36,356 nucleotides of DNA from an uncultured Collinsella sp. (GTDB taxonomy: Bacteria > Actinomycetota > Coriobacteriia > Coriobacteriales > Coriobacteriaceae), in contig CABRHX010000020.1 in NCBI GenBank assembly GCA_902470805.1, forward strand, positions 1 through 36,356, in the 5' to 3' direction. Below are positions 7,747-17,643 of the stretch, one piece after another; within the stretch, counting starts at the first letter, position 1, and each line of letters begins with the position of its first letter. The position numbers were made by a program, and so were the translations under genes. Under the pieces are notes generated by a model. The model was given only the letters and a program-made list of their open reading frames with translations. It had not been told where the DNA came from and ran no database searches.

Positions 7747-9252
7747 ATGGAGCGTGCAAGCGGCGTCCTCATGCCCGTCTCATCTCTGCCCGGACCATAC
7801 GGAATCGGCGGCTTTGGCTGGAATGCCTACGACTTCGTCGATTTTCTCGCCTCGTGCAAACAACATTACTGGCAGATTCTGCCCCTTACGACGACCAGCT
7901 ATGGCGATTCGCCTTATCAGTCGTTCTCGGCCCGCGCAGGCAACCCCAACTTTATCGACTTTGCCGAGCTTATCGAGGCAGGGTATCTGGAGCAGCGCGA
8001 TATCGATGGCGTGTATCTGGGATCCGACCCCAGCAATGTCGACTACGGTGCTATCTTTGGCGGCCGCCGTCAGATTCTCGACCGCGCCGCCGAGCGCTTT
8101 GCTGCCGCCAAGCCGGCCGATTTCGATGACTTTATCCAGGCCAACGAGGACTGGCTCATCCCCTACTGTGAGTTCATGACCGTCAAAGAGGAGTGCGGTC
8201 TCAAGGCGTTTTGGGAGTGGCCCGCGGAGCTCCGCACCCGCGGCGAGGCTTCCGCCAAGGTCTGCGCCGACCATCCGGCGCGTATGCTCTACCACCAGAT
8301 GACGCAGTACTTCTTCGATCGCCAGTGGAGCCGCCTCAAGGCCTATGCCAACGAGCGCGACATTCTCATCATCGGCGACCTGCCCATCTATGTCTCGCGT
8401 GACTCCGTCGAGATGTGGGCGACACCTGAGCTCTTTAAGATCGACGCCGCCGGCAATCCCGTGAGCGTCGCCGGCACGCCGCCCGACCAGTTCTCGGCTA
8501 CCGGCCAGTACTGGGGCAACCCCATCTACGACTGGGACGCCATGGAGGCCGACGGCTTCTCCTGGTGGGAGGGCCGCATTCGCGCCGCCCTCGACATGTA
8601 CGACGTCATCCGCCTGGATCACTTCCGCGGCTTCGAGGCCTATTGGGAGGTGCCGTTCTCCTCGCCTGATTCGTCCTACGGTTCGTGGACGCAGGGTCCC
8701 GGCCTCAAGTTCTTCAAGACGCTCGAGGAAAAGCTCGGCACGCTGCCCATCATCGCCGAGGACCTGGGTTTCCTCACTCCCGGTGTCATCGACATGCGCG
8801 ACAACTCGGGTTTCCCCGGCATGAAGATCCTGCAGTTCGCCTTTGAGGGCACCAACTCGTACTACCTGCCGCATAACTACATCGCCAACACCGTCGCCTA
8901 TGTGGGCACCCACGACAACGAGACGGCGCGCGGCTGGTTTGAGGGAACGGCCACCCCGCGTCAGCGCGAGCAGGCAGCCCTGTACACCCATCAGCAGGCC
9001 GGCGAACCCATGGCAGATGCACTCAATCGCACCATCGCCGCCAGCGTGAGCGACACGTGCATCTACACCATGCAGGACCTGCTTAACCTGGGCAATGAGG
9101 CGCGCATCAACACCCCTGCCACCCTGGGCGGCAACTGGACCTGGCGCATGCTCGACGGCGCCATCACCCGCGAGCTCGAGCACAAACTCACCGACTGGAC
9201 CGAGACCTACTTCCGCATCCCGTCGGAAGCCGAAATCGAGCTTCCTCAATAG
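7747..9252 (+). CDS. malQ: 4-alpha-glucanotransferase (amylomaltase) MalQ
   Basis: Transfers maltodextrinyl segments between acceptors and releases glucose, turning maltose and short dextrins into chains long enough for the phosphorylase. 501 residues from the ATG at 7747; GTG 7735 and TTG 7732 are in frame alternatives. The protein is of the compact GH77 type: SGVLMPVSSLPGPYGIGGFG at the N-terminus, IRLDHFRGFEAYWEVP with the nucleophile Asp, IIAEDLGFLTPGV with the acid/base Glu, and VGTHDNETARGW with the third acidic residue. It is followed, after a terminator, by glycogen phosphorylase, its usual metabolic partner. The upstream palindrome ties it to the ABC and PTS genes to the right. Confidence 0.96.
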   Translation: MERASGVLMPVSSLPGPYGIGGFGWNAYDFVDFLASCKQHYWQILPLTTTSYGDSPYQSFSARAGNPNFIDFAELIEAGYLEQRDIDGVYLGSDPSNVDYGAIFGGRRQILDRAAERFAAAKPADFDDFIQANEDWLIPYCEFMTVKEECGLKAFWEWPAELRTRGEASAKVCADHPARMLYHQMTQYFFDRQWSRLKAYANERDILIIGDLPIYVSRDSVEMWATPELFKIDAAGNPVSVAGTPPDQFSATGQYWGNPIYDWDAMEADGFSWWEGRIRAALDMYDVIRLDHFRGFEAYWEVPFSSPDSSYGSWTQGPGLKFFKTLEEKLGTLPIIAEDLGFLTPGVIDMRDNSGFPGMKILQFAFEGTNSYYLPHNYIANTVAYVGTHDNETARGWFEGTATPRQREQAALYTHQQAGEPMADALNRTIAASVSDTCIYTMQDLLNLGNEARINTPATLGGNWTWRMLDGAITRELEHKLTDWTETYFRIPSEAEIELPQ

Positions 9253-9299
9253 GAGCTACCGCGCCCGACCCCTCCCCACCGTGCGGACGCGCTTGCTTT

Positions 9300-9342
9300 T
9301 CCCGCGCGAGGCCACCCCAATCCCCTCGCGCGGGATTCTTTT
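9300..9342 (+). terminator. Rho-independent terminator between malQ and glgP
   Basis: TCCCGCGCGAGG / CCTCGCGCGGGA, a perfect 12-bp stem with a 12-nt loop, followed by TTCTTTT. glgP therefore probably also has a promoter of its own, or depends on partial read-through. Confidence 0.85.
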
Positions 9343-9381
9343 GAATTTCTGACATGTAGTCAACTCACCACAGGAGGAAAC

Positions 9382-11649
<2,268 letters not shown>

Positions 11650-11679
11650 TTTCGCTTCCCTTACCCATCCTCTTGAGAA

Positions 11680-11710
11680 ACGGAGTCGTGGCAACACGGC
11701 TCCGTTTTTT
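11680..11710 (+). terminator. Rho-independent terminator of glgP
   Basis: ACGGAGTCGTG-GCAA-CACGGCTCCGT, 11-bp stem with one wobble pair and a GCAA tetraloop, followed by TTTTT. Confidence 0.92.
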
Positions 11711-11749
11711 GTGCCCCTGTGTTGTCCGTGACCTGCCTCGACCAAAAAT

Positions 11750-11884
11750 CTCGACCTGTAACATCTAGCCGACAAAATTGAGTCTACCTGTTACAGATCA
11801 AGACGGAAGGACAGGCAGCTCGACGCTGTCTCAATCTGTAACATCTAGGCTCAATTTGGCCCTCTACCTGTTACAGTTCGAGAC
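11750..11884. repeat. Two 55-bp repeats at 80-bp period, each an inverted pair of CTGTAACA
   Basis: CTGTAACATCTAG occurs at 11756-11768 and 11836-11848, and CTACCTGTTACAG at 11784-11796 and 11864-11876. Corresponding copies are exactly 80 bp apart. Each unit is a 41-bp inverted pair (CTGTAACA...TGTTACAG) with a variable middle, preceded by TCTC and followed by AGAC. The block lies in the 374-bp convergent gap between glgP and the ABC ATPase gene, where no gene is seen. It could be four binding sites or a small dispersed repeat that duplicated. Confidence 0.85.
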
Positions 11885-11911
11885 AAACAAACCTACAGAC
11901 AACCCCGATAC

Positions 11912-11955
11912 AAAGAAAGGCTCCCCTCTCGCCCAGCGGACGGGAGGGGAGCCTT
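11912..11955 (-). terminator. Rho-independent terminator of the ABC transporter operon
   Basis: Read on the minus strand, AAGGCTCCCCTCCCG pairs with the CG(A)GAGGGGAGCCTT side and is followed by TCTTTG. It lies 69 nt beyond the stop codon of the ABC ATPase gene. Confidence 0.75.
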
Positions 11956-12023
11956 ATATGTGACCGCGGCAAAAGGATGGCAATACCGCAGTCGCCCAAA
12001 GGGAGGGCCTGGATGCACCGGGC

Positions 12024-13223
12024 CTAGATAAGGTTCTTGCCAGACACCTTATCGAAGAGATGGGTCGCGTTCTTCTCGAACTTGAACCAGATGGTGTCGC
12101 CAGCCTTGAGCGCGCCCTTGGCCTCGAGGTCGACGACGGGGATAATCAGGACAAACTGGCCGTCGGGGGCGGTCACGTGGACGTGCTCGGTCGAACCCAT
12201 GAGCTCGGTCACCTCGACGGTACCCTGGAGCGCACCCTCCTCGCCCTTGTCGGCAAGCAGGATCTGCTCGGGGCGCACGCCGGCCGTGATCTCCTTCACG
12301 TCGCCGCCGTCCCAGTTAAGAGCGAGTTGAGCGCAGGTCTCGGGGGCGAGAGCAACGTTCATGTCCTCGGTCTTGACGGTAAAGCCGTTGCCCGAGCGCA
12401 CCAGCTGGGCATCGAAGAAGTTCATCTGCGGCACGCCGATGAAGCCGGCGACGAAGATGTTCGCGGGATGGTTGAAGACCTCCTGCGGCGTGGCGATCTG
12501 CTGGACGACGCCGTCCTTCATGACCACGATGCGGTCGCCAAGGGTCATGGCCTCGGTCTGGTCGTGAGTGACGTAGATGAACGTGCCCTTGATCTCGTGG
12601 CGCAGCTTGATGAGCTCGGCACGCATCTGGTTACGAAGCTTGGCGTCCAGGTTGGACAGCGGCTCGTCCATCAGGAAGACCTTGGGGTCACGCACGATGG
12701 CGCGGCCGATAGCGACACGCTGACGCTGGCCGCCCGAAAGCGCCTTGGGCTTACGGTCGAGGTACTCGGTAATACCCAGGATCTCGGCAGCGGAGCGAAC
12801 CTTACGGTCGATCTCGTCCTTGGAGACCTTCTTGAGCTCAAGCGTAAACGCCATGTTCTCGTACACCGTCATGTTGGGGTACAGAGCGTAGCTCTGGAAC
12901 ACCATGGCGATGTCGCGGTCCTTGGGCGCCACGTCGTTGACCCGCTTGCCGTCGATGAGCACGTCGCCCGAGGTAATGTCCTCCAGGCCGGCGACCATGC
13001 GCATCGTCGTGGACTTACCGCAGCCAGACGGGCCAACGAGGACGACGAACTCCTGGTCGTGAACGGTGAGGTTAAAGTCCTCAACAGCGAGCACACCATC
13101 CTCGGTAACCTTGAGGTTGTGCTTCTTCTCCTCGGTCTTCTTCTTTTTGCCAAAGAAGCCCTTCTTTTTGGACTCGGTGTTGGGATACACCTTCTGAACA
13201 TGTTTGAGAACGATCTCGGCCAT
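12024..13223 (-). CDS. Sugar ABC transporter ATPase (MsmK/UgpC/MalK type)
   Basis: 399 residues from the ATG at 13223 (AAAGG upstream). It energises an alpha-glucoside or oligosaccharide importer at the inner face of the membrane. Walker A GPSGCGKST is at 64-72, Q-loop VFQSYALYPNMTV, signature LSGGQRQRVAIGRA at 162-175, Walker B VFLMDEPLSNLDA, and H-loop THDQTEAMTLGD. The C-terminal 130 residues form the TOBE/MalK regulatory domain (VRPEQILL, LMGSTEHVH). Residues about 16-36 hold a lysine-rich insertion (KKKGFFGKKKKTEEKK) between the first two strands, absent from standard MsmK/MalK. It is the last gene of the binding protein-permease-permease-ATPase operon. Confidence 0.95.
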   Translation of the reverse strand: MAEIVLKHVQKVYPNTESKKKGFFGKKKKTEEKKHNLKVTEDGVLAVEDFNLTVHDQEFVVLVGPSGCGKSTTMRMVAGLEDITSGDVLIDGKRVNDVAPKDRDIAMVFQSYALYPNMTVYENMAFTLELKKVSKDEIDRKVRSAAEILGITEYLDRKPKALSGGQRQRVAIGRAIVRDPKVFLMDEPLSNLDAKLRNQMRAELIKLRHEIKGTFIYVTHDQTEAMTLGDRIVVMKDGVVQQIATPQEVFNHPANIFVAGFIGVPQMNFFDAQLVRSGNGFTVKTEDMNVALAPETCAQLALNWDGGDVKEITAGVRPEQILLADKGEEGALQGTVEVTELMGSTEHVHVTAPDGQFVLIIPVVDLEAKGALKAGDTIWFKFEKNATHLFDKVSGKNLI

Positions 13224-13290
13224 GTCTTTACCTTTCGATATGCGGCACCATGTTGAGGGCGCCGCAGAAACTTGCAAAACAGTTACGGCA

Positions 13291-14130
13291 TCAGCCCTTG
13301 ACGGCACCTGCCACCACGCCGTCGATGATGTACTTCTGGCAGAGGATGTACATGATGACGATGGGGATAACGACCATCATGATGCAGGCCATCATGGGGC
13401 CGAGCTCGACGTGGCCGTAGCCGCCGCGGAAGTACTGGATCAAGATAGGAATGGTCTTGTACTTGGTGGAGTCGAGAGTGAGGTAGGGCAGCAGATAGTC
13501 GTTCCAGACCCACATGGTCTCGAGGATGCCGACCGAAAGATAGGTGGGCTTCATGATGGGAAGGACGATCTTAAAGAACACCTGGACCGGGTTGCAGCCG
13601 TCGATCATGGCCGCCTCTTCGATCTCGAGCGGGATGTTCTTTACAAAGCCGGCGAACATAAAGACCGCCAGGCCCGCGCCAAAGCCGAGGTAGATAAAGC
13701 AGATGTTGAACGGCGTGTTGAAGCCGATGCGGTCCGCCAAATTGGACAGCGTGAACATGAGCATCTGGAAGGGCACGACCATCGAGAAGACGAACAGGTA
13801 ATAGAAGAAGTTCGAGATCTTGCTGTTGACGCGCACTACGTACCAAGCACACATGGAGCAGCACACCAGAATCAGCACGACCGACGTGACCGTGATGATG
13901 AGCGAGTACATAAATGCCGAGGCAAAGCCCTGCTCGTTAAGGGCATGCATGTAGTTTGCGAGGCCGTTGAACGTCTCGGGCGTGAGCAGATCGAATGCCG
14001 TGGTGGTGCTGATTGCAGTTGCCTTTTTAAAGGAATTGAGCGCAATCATGAACACGGGGTAGATCCACGCGAGCGACAGAATCGTAAAGAAAATCGAGAG
14101 CGCGCGGTTGATAACCTTATCGCGTTTCAT
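13291..14130 (-). CDS. Sugar ABC transporter permease (MalG type)
   Basis: 279 residues with six predicted membrane segments, the first at about 11-33. The cytoplasmic coupling loop carries the EAA motif (EEAAMIDGCNPVQVFFKIVLPIMKP region) that docks on the ATPase. It belongs to the MalG/MsmG family of importer permeases. Its start codon overlaps the stop codon of the MalF-type permease by one base (TAATG), a sign of translational coupling. The 67-bp gap to the ATPase gene has no terminator. Substrate is inferred to be a malto- or related oligosaccharide from the neighbourhood only. Confidence 0.94.
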   Translation of the reverse strand: MKRDKVINRALSIFFTILSLAWIYPVFMIALNSFKKATAISTTTAFDLLTPETFNGLANYMHALNEQGFASAFMYSLIITVTSVVLILVCCSMCAWYVVRVNSKISNFFYYLFVFSMVVPFQMLMFTLSNLADRIGFNTPFNICFIYLGFGAGLAVFMFAGFVKNIPLEIEEAAMIDGCNPVQVFFKIVLPIMKPTYLSVGILETMWVWNDYLLPYLTLDSTKYKTIPILIQYFRGGYGHVELGPMMACIMMVVIPIVIMYILCQKYIIDGVVAGAVKG

Positions 14131-14984
14131 TACTGCTGCACCTCCTTGGACCTCGTGGCCTTAAGCTGAATCATGGAGATGGCTACGACCAGGATGCAGA
14201 AGATAACTGCCTTGGCCTGACCGATGCCCTGCCATGCGATACCGGCACGCGAATAGAACGTGTTGTAGATGTTCAGGGCGAGCATCTCGGTGGAGTGCGC
14301 GGGGGCGCCGCCGGTAAGGGCGAGGTTCTGGTCGAACAGCTTAAAGCCGTTGGTGATGGACAGGAACAGGCAGATGGTGATGGTCGGCATCAGGTTAGGG
14401 ATCTTAACCTTCCAAAACGTCTGCCATGCCGTGGCACCGTCGACCTTGGCGGCCTCGATGTAGTCGGACGGAATGGACTGCAGACCAGCGATGTAGATGA
14501 TCATCATGTAGCCGACCTGCTGCCACAGGGTCAGGATGATAAGGCCCCAGAAGCCAGCAGCAGAGTTAAGGGCGATGAGCTGGGCGCCCACGTTGGAGAG
14601 CAGGCAGTTGATCAGAATCTGCCAAATGTAGCCCAGCACGATGCCGCCGATCAGGTTCGGCATAAAGAAGATCGTACGGAAGATGTTGGTGCCTTTGAGT
14701 GCCTTGCGGGTGAGCGCCTGCGCAATGGCCAGGGCGATCACGTTGATGAGCACCGTCGACAGGAAGGCAAACGCCACGGTAAAGAAGAACGACGTGGCAA
14801 ACTGCGGATCGGACAGTGCGCGCACGTAGTTCTCGATACCGACAAAGTGCGCGTTGTTGATGGTAATAAACTGGCAGAACGAGAGATAGAAACCCTGGAT
14901 AAAGGGGATCACGAACCCGATCATAAACGCCAGACACGTGGGCAGCATAAAGAGCGGCCACCAGCGCTTGAGTGCTTTGCCCAT
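14130..14984 (-). CDS. Sugar ABC transporter permease (MalF type)
   Basis: 284 residues with six predicted membrane segments and the EAA loop (YIEAAKVDGATAWQTFWKVK, then IPNLMPT), characteristic of MalF/MsmF-type importer subunits without the large periplasmic loop of E. coli MalF. An AAAGGA ribosome site lies upstream of the ATG at 14984. It follows the binding-protein gene after a strong hairpin without a T-tract, so it is probably expressed at a lower level from the same transcript. Confidence 0.94.
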   Translation of the reverse strand: MGKALKRWWPLFMLPTCLAFMIGFVIPFIQGFYLSFCQFITINNAHFVGIENYVRALSDPQFATSFFFTVAFAFLSTVLINVIALAIAQALTRKALKGTNIFRTIFFMPNLIGGIVLGYIWQILINCLLSNVGAQLIALNSAAGFWGLIILTLWQQVGYMMIIYIAGLQSIPSDYIEAAKVDGATAWQTFWKVKIPNLMPTITICLFLSITNGFKLFDQNLALTGGAPAHSTEMLALNIYNTFYSRAGIAWQGIGQAKAVIFCILVVAISMIQLKATRSKEVQQ

Positions 14985-15004
14985 AGAAGGGTCCTTTCAA
15001 TATG

Positions 15005-15040
15005 CAGGGGGCGGGCAAACCAACGTCTGCCCGCCCCCTG
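15005..15040 (-). promoter_or_regulatory. Intercistronic hairpin between binding-protein and permease genes
   Basis: CAGGGGGCGGGCA / TGCCCGCCCCCTG, a perfect 13-bp GC stem with a 10-nt loop and no T-tract, 31 nt after the stop codon of the binding-protein gene. By analogy with the malE-malF intergenic hairpins it may protect the upstream message from 3' exonucleases and set differential expression. Confidence 0.7.
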
Positions 15041-15071
15041 TCGCTAATCAGATAGCTTGGGCAGCAACTAC

Positions 15072-16388
15072 TTACTCGGAAGCAGCCTTCTCGGTCTTCC
15101 AGCCATCGACGAAGGCGTTCTTGACGCCGTCCCACTTGCTATTGTCGGCAGCATAGGCGATCAGAGCCTGCTTGAGGTTCTTCTTCCACTCCTCAGAGGG
15201 GATGTAGACGAAGTCCCAAGCGACGGTCTTCTTGCCGTCCTTGGCCATGGCGACGGCCTGCTGCGAGAAGACGTTGGTGGTTTCCTTGGCGCTCTTGAAC
15301 GGGGCAGTCAGACCCATCTTGTCAGCGATGATGCTGGTGGCGGTGTCAGAAGTGACGCACCAATACATGAAGTCCTCGGTGGCCTTCTGGGCATCCTCGG
15401 AAGCCTGGGAGCTGACGCACCAGTAGTTCTCGCCGCCGGAGCACAGGCCCTGGTTCTCCTCGCCGTCGACACCGATGTAGATGGGCATCATGCCAATCTG
15501 ATCGTCGGTCATGCCGGCCTTGGTGAGGTCAGCGTAGGCCCAGGAGCCGTTCTGATAGAAGACGGCCTTGCCGGTTGCGAACTCGTTGGTGGCGTCGTCG
15601 CCGGTCTTGGAGGCAAGCTGCGAAGGATCGCAGGTGGAGTCGGTGATGTACAGGTCGAAAATCTGCTTGAAGTTGTCGAGATACTCGCCCTTGATCTCGT
15701 CGTCCTCCTGGTTGTGCTCCTTCTCGAACTCGTAGTAGAGCGGGAGGTTGGCGAGGTGGGTGGTGTAGCGCCAGCTGGAGGAGTCGTCCATGCCAGCAGA
15801 AGTGAAGGCACCCTCAATGCCAAGCTCGTCCTTGCGGGCCTGGATGTCGTCGGCACAAGCCTTCAGCTTGTCGAAGGAGTTGATGTCCTCGGCCTTGTAG
15901 CCAGCCTTCTCGAGCAGCTGCTTGTTGTAGATGATGCCGTAGCTCTCCTGGACCCAGTCGATACCCAGATCCTTGCCATCGGACTGCAGAGCCAGGGAGT
16001 CGTCAATGAGCTCACCGCGGAGCTTGGTATCGGACAGGTCGGCGCAGTAATCCTTCCAGTTCTTAAGGCCGGTGGGGCCGTTGACCTGGAACAGGGTCGG
16101 AGCGGAGCTCTTGGACATCTCGGACTTGAGCTTCTCCTCGTAGGTGTTGGAGGCAGCGGTCACGATCTTGACCTCGACGCCCTTCTCCTTCTTATAGGCC
16201 TTGGCGATCTCCTTCCACTCCTTGTCGACCTCGGGCTTGAATTGGAGGAAATAGACCTCGGCAGCGTCACCAGAAGCAGAGGAGCCGGAGCCGGCGGAGC
16301 CGCCGCAGCCTACAAGACCAAGGCCCAGAACCGCAGCCGCGGAACCAGCGAAGCCCAGGAACTGCCTTCTGCTCATTTCGTTCTTCAT
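15072..16388 (-). CDS. Sugar-binding lipoprotein of ABC transporter
   Basis: 438 residues from the ATG at 16388, chosen because AAAGGGTGG precedes it; an in-frame GTG at 16406 would overlap that site. The signal SRRQFLGFAGSAAAVLGLGL ends in a lipobox with Cys28 (LVGC), after which a Gly/Ser linker tethers the domain to the membrane. The rest is a solute-binding protein of the extracellular family 1 (MalE/MsmE) class, e.g. GIIYNKQLLEKAGYK, FATGKAVFYQNGSWAY, and a late APFKSAKET. It is first in its operon. The 5' region contains TTGTTTGAACAA and TTGTATAAACAA, candidate sites for the adjacent TreR-like regulator. Confidence 0.94.
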   Translation of the reverse strand: MKNEMSRRQFLGFAGSAAAVLGLGLVGCGGSAGSGSSASGDAAEVYFLQFKPEVDKEWKEIAKAYKKEKGVEVKIVTAASNTYEEKLKSEMSKSSAPTLFQVNGPTGLKNWKDYCADLSDTKLRGELIDDSLALQSDGKDLGIDWVQESYGIIYNKQLLEKAGYKAEDINSFDKLKACADDIQARKDELGIEGAFTSAGMDDSSSWRYTTHLANLPLYYEFEKEHNQEDDEIKGEYLDNFKQIFDLYITDSTCDPSQLASKTGDDATNEFATGKAVFYQNGSWAYADLTKAGMTDDQIGMMPIYIGVDGEENQGLCSGGENYWCVSSQASEDAQKATEDFMYWCVTSDTATSIIADKMGLTAPFKSAKETTNVFSQQAVAMAKDGKKTVAWDFVYIPSEEWKKNLKQALIAYAADNSKWDGVKNAFVDGWKTEKAASE

Positions 16389-16496
16389 TACAATCCACCC
16401 TTTCACACCGTGGCGGCACCCTTTGCCGCCGCCTTCGGAGATTGGCTCGGGGACTTTGCCCCTTTTGCTGATTTGTACAATACGCTATTTGGCTAG

Positions 16497-16583
16497 TTGT
16501 TTGAACAAGTATTACTAGAGCGGTAGAAAAACATCAGTGAACGGTAATTTCAACTTGATACTTGACAAGTTTTGTATAAACAA
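16497..16583 (-). promoter_or_regulatory. TreR-like operators upstream of the ABC operon
   Basis: TTGTTTGAACAA (16497-16508) and TTGTATAAACAA (16572-16583) are near-palindromes. The second differs by one base from the TTGTATATACAA of Bacillus TreR operators. Between them ACTTGACAAGT (16560-16570) is a further palindrome. A plausible -10 (TATTGT on the minus strand) lies near 16477-16482. The arrangement suggests repression by the GntR protein encoded just to the right. Confidence 0.5.
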
Positions 16584-16601
16584 TTATTTGTTATCGAATG
16601 C

Positions 16602-16656
16602 AGAGAAAACGCCCGGTCAAGCCGATGCATCGTCGGTTTGACCGGGCGTTTTCTCT
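16602..16656 (-). terminator. Strong terminator of the TreR-like regulator gene
   Basis: A 24-bp stem with one wobble (AGAGAAAACGCCCGGTCAA... paired with its complement) and a 7-nt loop. The outer A/T part supplies a TTTTCTCT tail on either strand, so it may work in both directions. It lies 38 nt after the stop codon at 16695 and shields the ABC promoter. Confidence 0.88.
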
Positions 16657-16694
16657 TTGAGGGCATGAGTCTCGTCAGGCTGCGAGCTAGCCGG

Positions 16695-17414
16695 CTATCG
16701 CTTGGAGTTGACGCGGTAGTGGAAGATCTCAGGATGCGTGCGGGCATGCGTGACCTCGAACAAGATGCCGTCCGAGGTGTACGACTGGCTCTCCATGACG
16801 GCGACACAGTTGTATTTGCCAAGGTCCAAGCAGCTGCAGTCCTCATCGTTGGCAAGCTCGACGCTCACTGTACGGCGACTCGCCATCACCTTGACGCCGC
16901 GTTTGTGCTCCAGATAGTCGTAAATTGACTTTGCGGCGATCTCGGGCGTCAGACCCTTGGCGATCGACTCCAAAAAGTAACCATGGTCTACTTGGCGCGC
17001 ATTGCCGTTAAGGCTTCGGACACGCACCACGCGAATCAACTCCTCGCCCACCTTAAAGCCCAGGCGACGAGAGAGTTGCTCAGTGCAAATCAAATGCTCA
17101 AAAGACTTGACCTCGGTCGATGCGACGGCATTGTTGCGCTTTGCAAACTCGCCAAACGACTCAACCTCTTCGAGTGCGCCCAACATGTCGGTTTCGCCCT
17201 TAAGCCAAATAACGCGCACGCCCTTGCCGTGTATGGGCTGCACAAACATCCCGTCGGACAGCATACCCAAGGCGCGACGGACGGTATTGCGAGTGCATCC
17301 GAACTCCGCGGTCAGCTCGGCTTCGGTTGGCAGCATCTCCTGAAACGCATAGGTCCCATTAATGATGCGCGAGCGTATTTCTCGATAGATTCCTTCGTAT
17401 ATCGCTTTTGGCAT
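16695..17414 (-). CDS. GntR-family regulator, TreR-like
   Basis: 239 residues from the ATG at 17414 with AGGTG 5 nt upstream. GntR head: IYEGIYREIRSRIINGTY, LPTEAELTAEFGCTRNTVRRAL, then the wing IHGKGVRVI. The UTRA domain (about 80-235) contains SIYDYLE, GVKV, and ESQSYTSDGILFEVTHARTH, which follow the layout of TreR, the trehalose-6-phosphate-responsive repressor of Bacillus. It stands between the ABC operon and the divergent PTS-HAD gene, and TreR-like palindromes occur on both sides and before malQ. A phosphorylated disaccharide made by the adjacent PTS is the obvious candidate inducer, but this is inference. Confidence 0.9.
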   Translation of the reverse strand: MPKAIYEGIYREIRSRIINGTYAFQEMLPTEAELTAEFGCTRNTVRRALGMLSDGMFVQPIHGKGVRVIWLKGETDMLGALEEVESFGEFAKRNNAVASTEVKSFEHLICTEQLSRRLGFKVGEELIRVVRVRSLNGNARQVDHGYFLESIAKGLTPEIAAKSIYDYLEHKRGVKVMASRRTVSVELANDEDCSCLDLGKYNCVAVMESQSYTSDGILFEVTHARTHPEIFHYRVNSKR

Positions 17415-17468
17415 TGTTTCACCTCTATATTGTTCATTTCCGGCTAGGCACGATAGCATTTCTTAAAG

Positions 17469-17602
17469 TTGTTTAAACCGAATATCGGTAAAGCGATAGG
17501 ATTTAACCGTTGACGGTTTCTGTCATGCCCAAATCGGTTTCGCTCAAAACTGCCGGTACGACAATCGTCTGGTCCTCTACAATGAATCCATTGTTTAAAC
17601 GT
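17469..17602. promoter_or_regulatory. Divergent regulatory region with two TTGTTTAAAC sites
   Basis: TTGTTTAAAC is present at 17469-17478, 55 bp from the regulator start, and at 17591-17600, 44 bp before the PTS start. The same 10-mer, inverted, lies before malQ. TACAAT at 17578-17583 could be the PTS -10 box, placing the second site just downstream of it in a repressing position; no good -35 was found. Confidence 0.5.
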
Positions 17603-17643
17603 TTCCCCACGCGCAACGCGCCTCGATATTCGGAAGGCAGAAC

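Noticed and set aside
7780..9249. Minus-strand open frame of 489 codons opposite malQ
   Set aside because: Antisense shadow; malQ is unambiguous on the plus strand.
11750..11884. CRISPR-like repeat array
   Set aside because: Only two units, internally palindromic with conserved edges and no spacer structure; no cas genes in the window.
12060..13256. Long plus-strand open frame of about 400 codons opposite the ABC ATPase gene
   Set aside because: Composition is that of an antisense frame of a GC-rich gene, with no ribosome site or recognisable domain; the minus strand has all ABC ATPase motifs.
15057..16496. Plus-strand open frame of 479 codons opposite the binding lipoprotein
   Set aside because: Val/Leu/Gly-rich antisense translation of a real gene; no initiation site.
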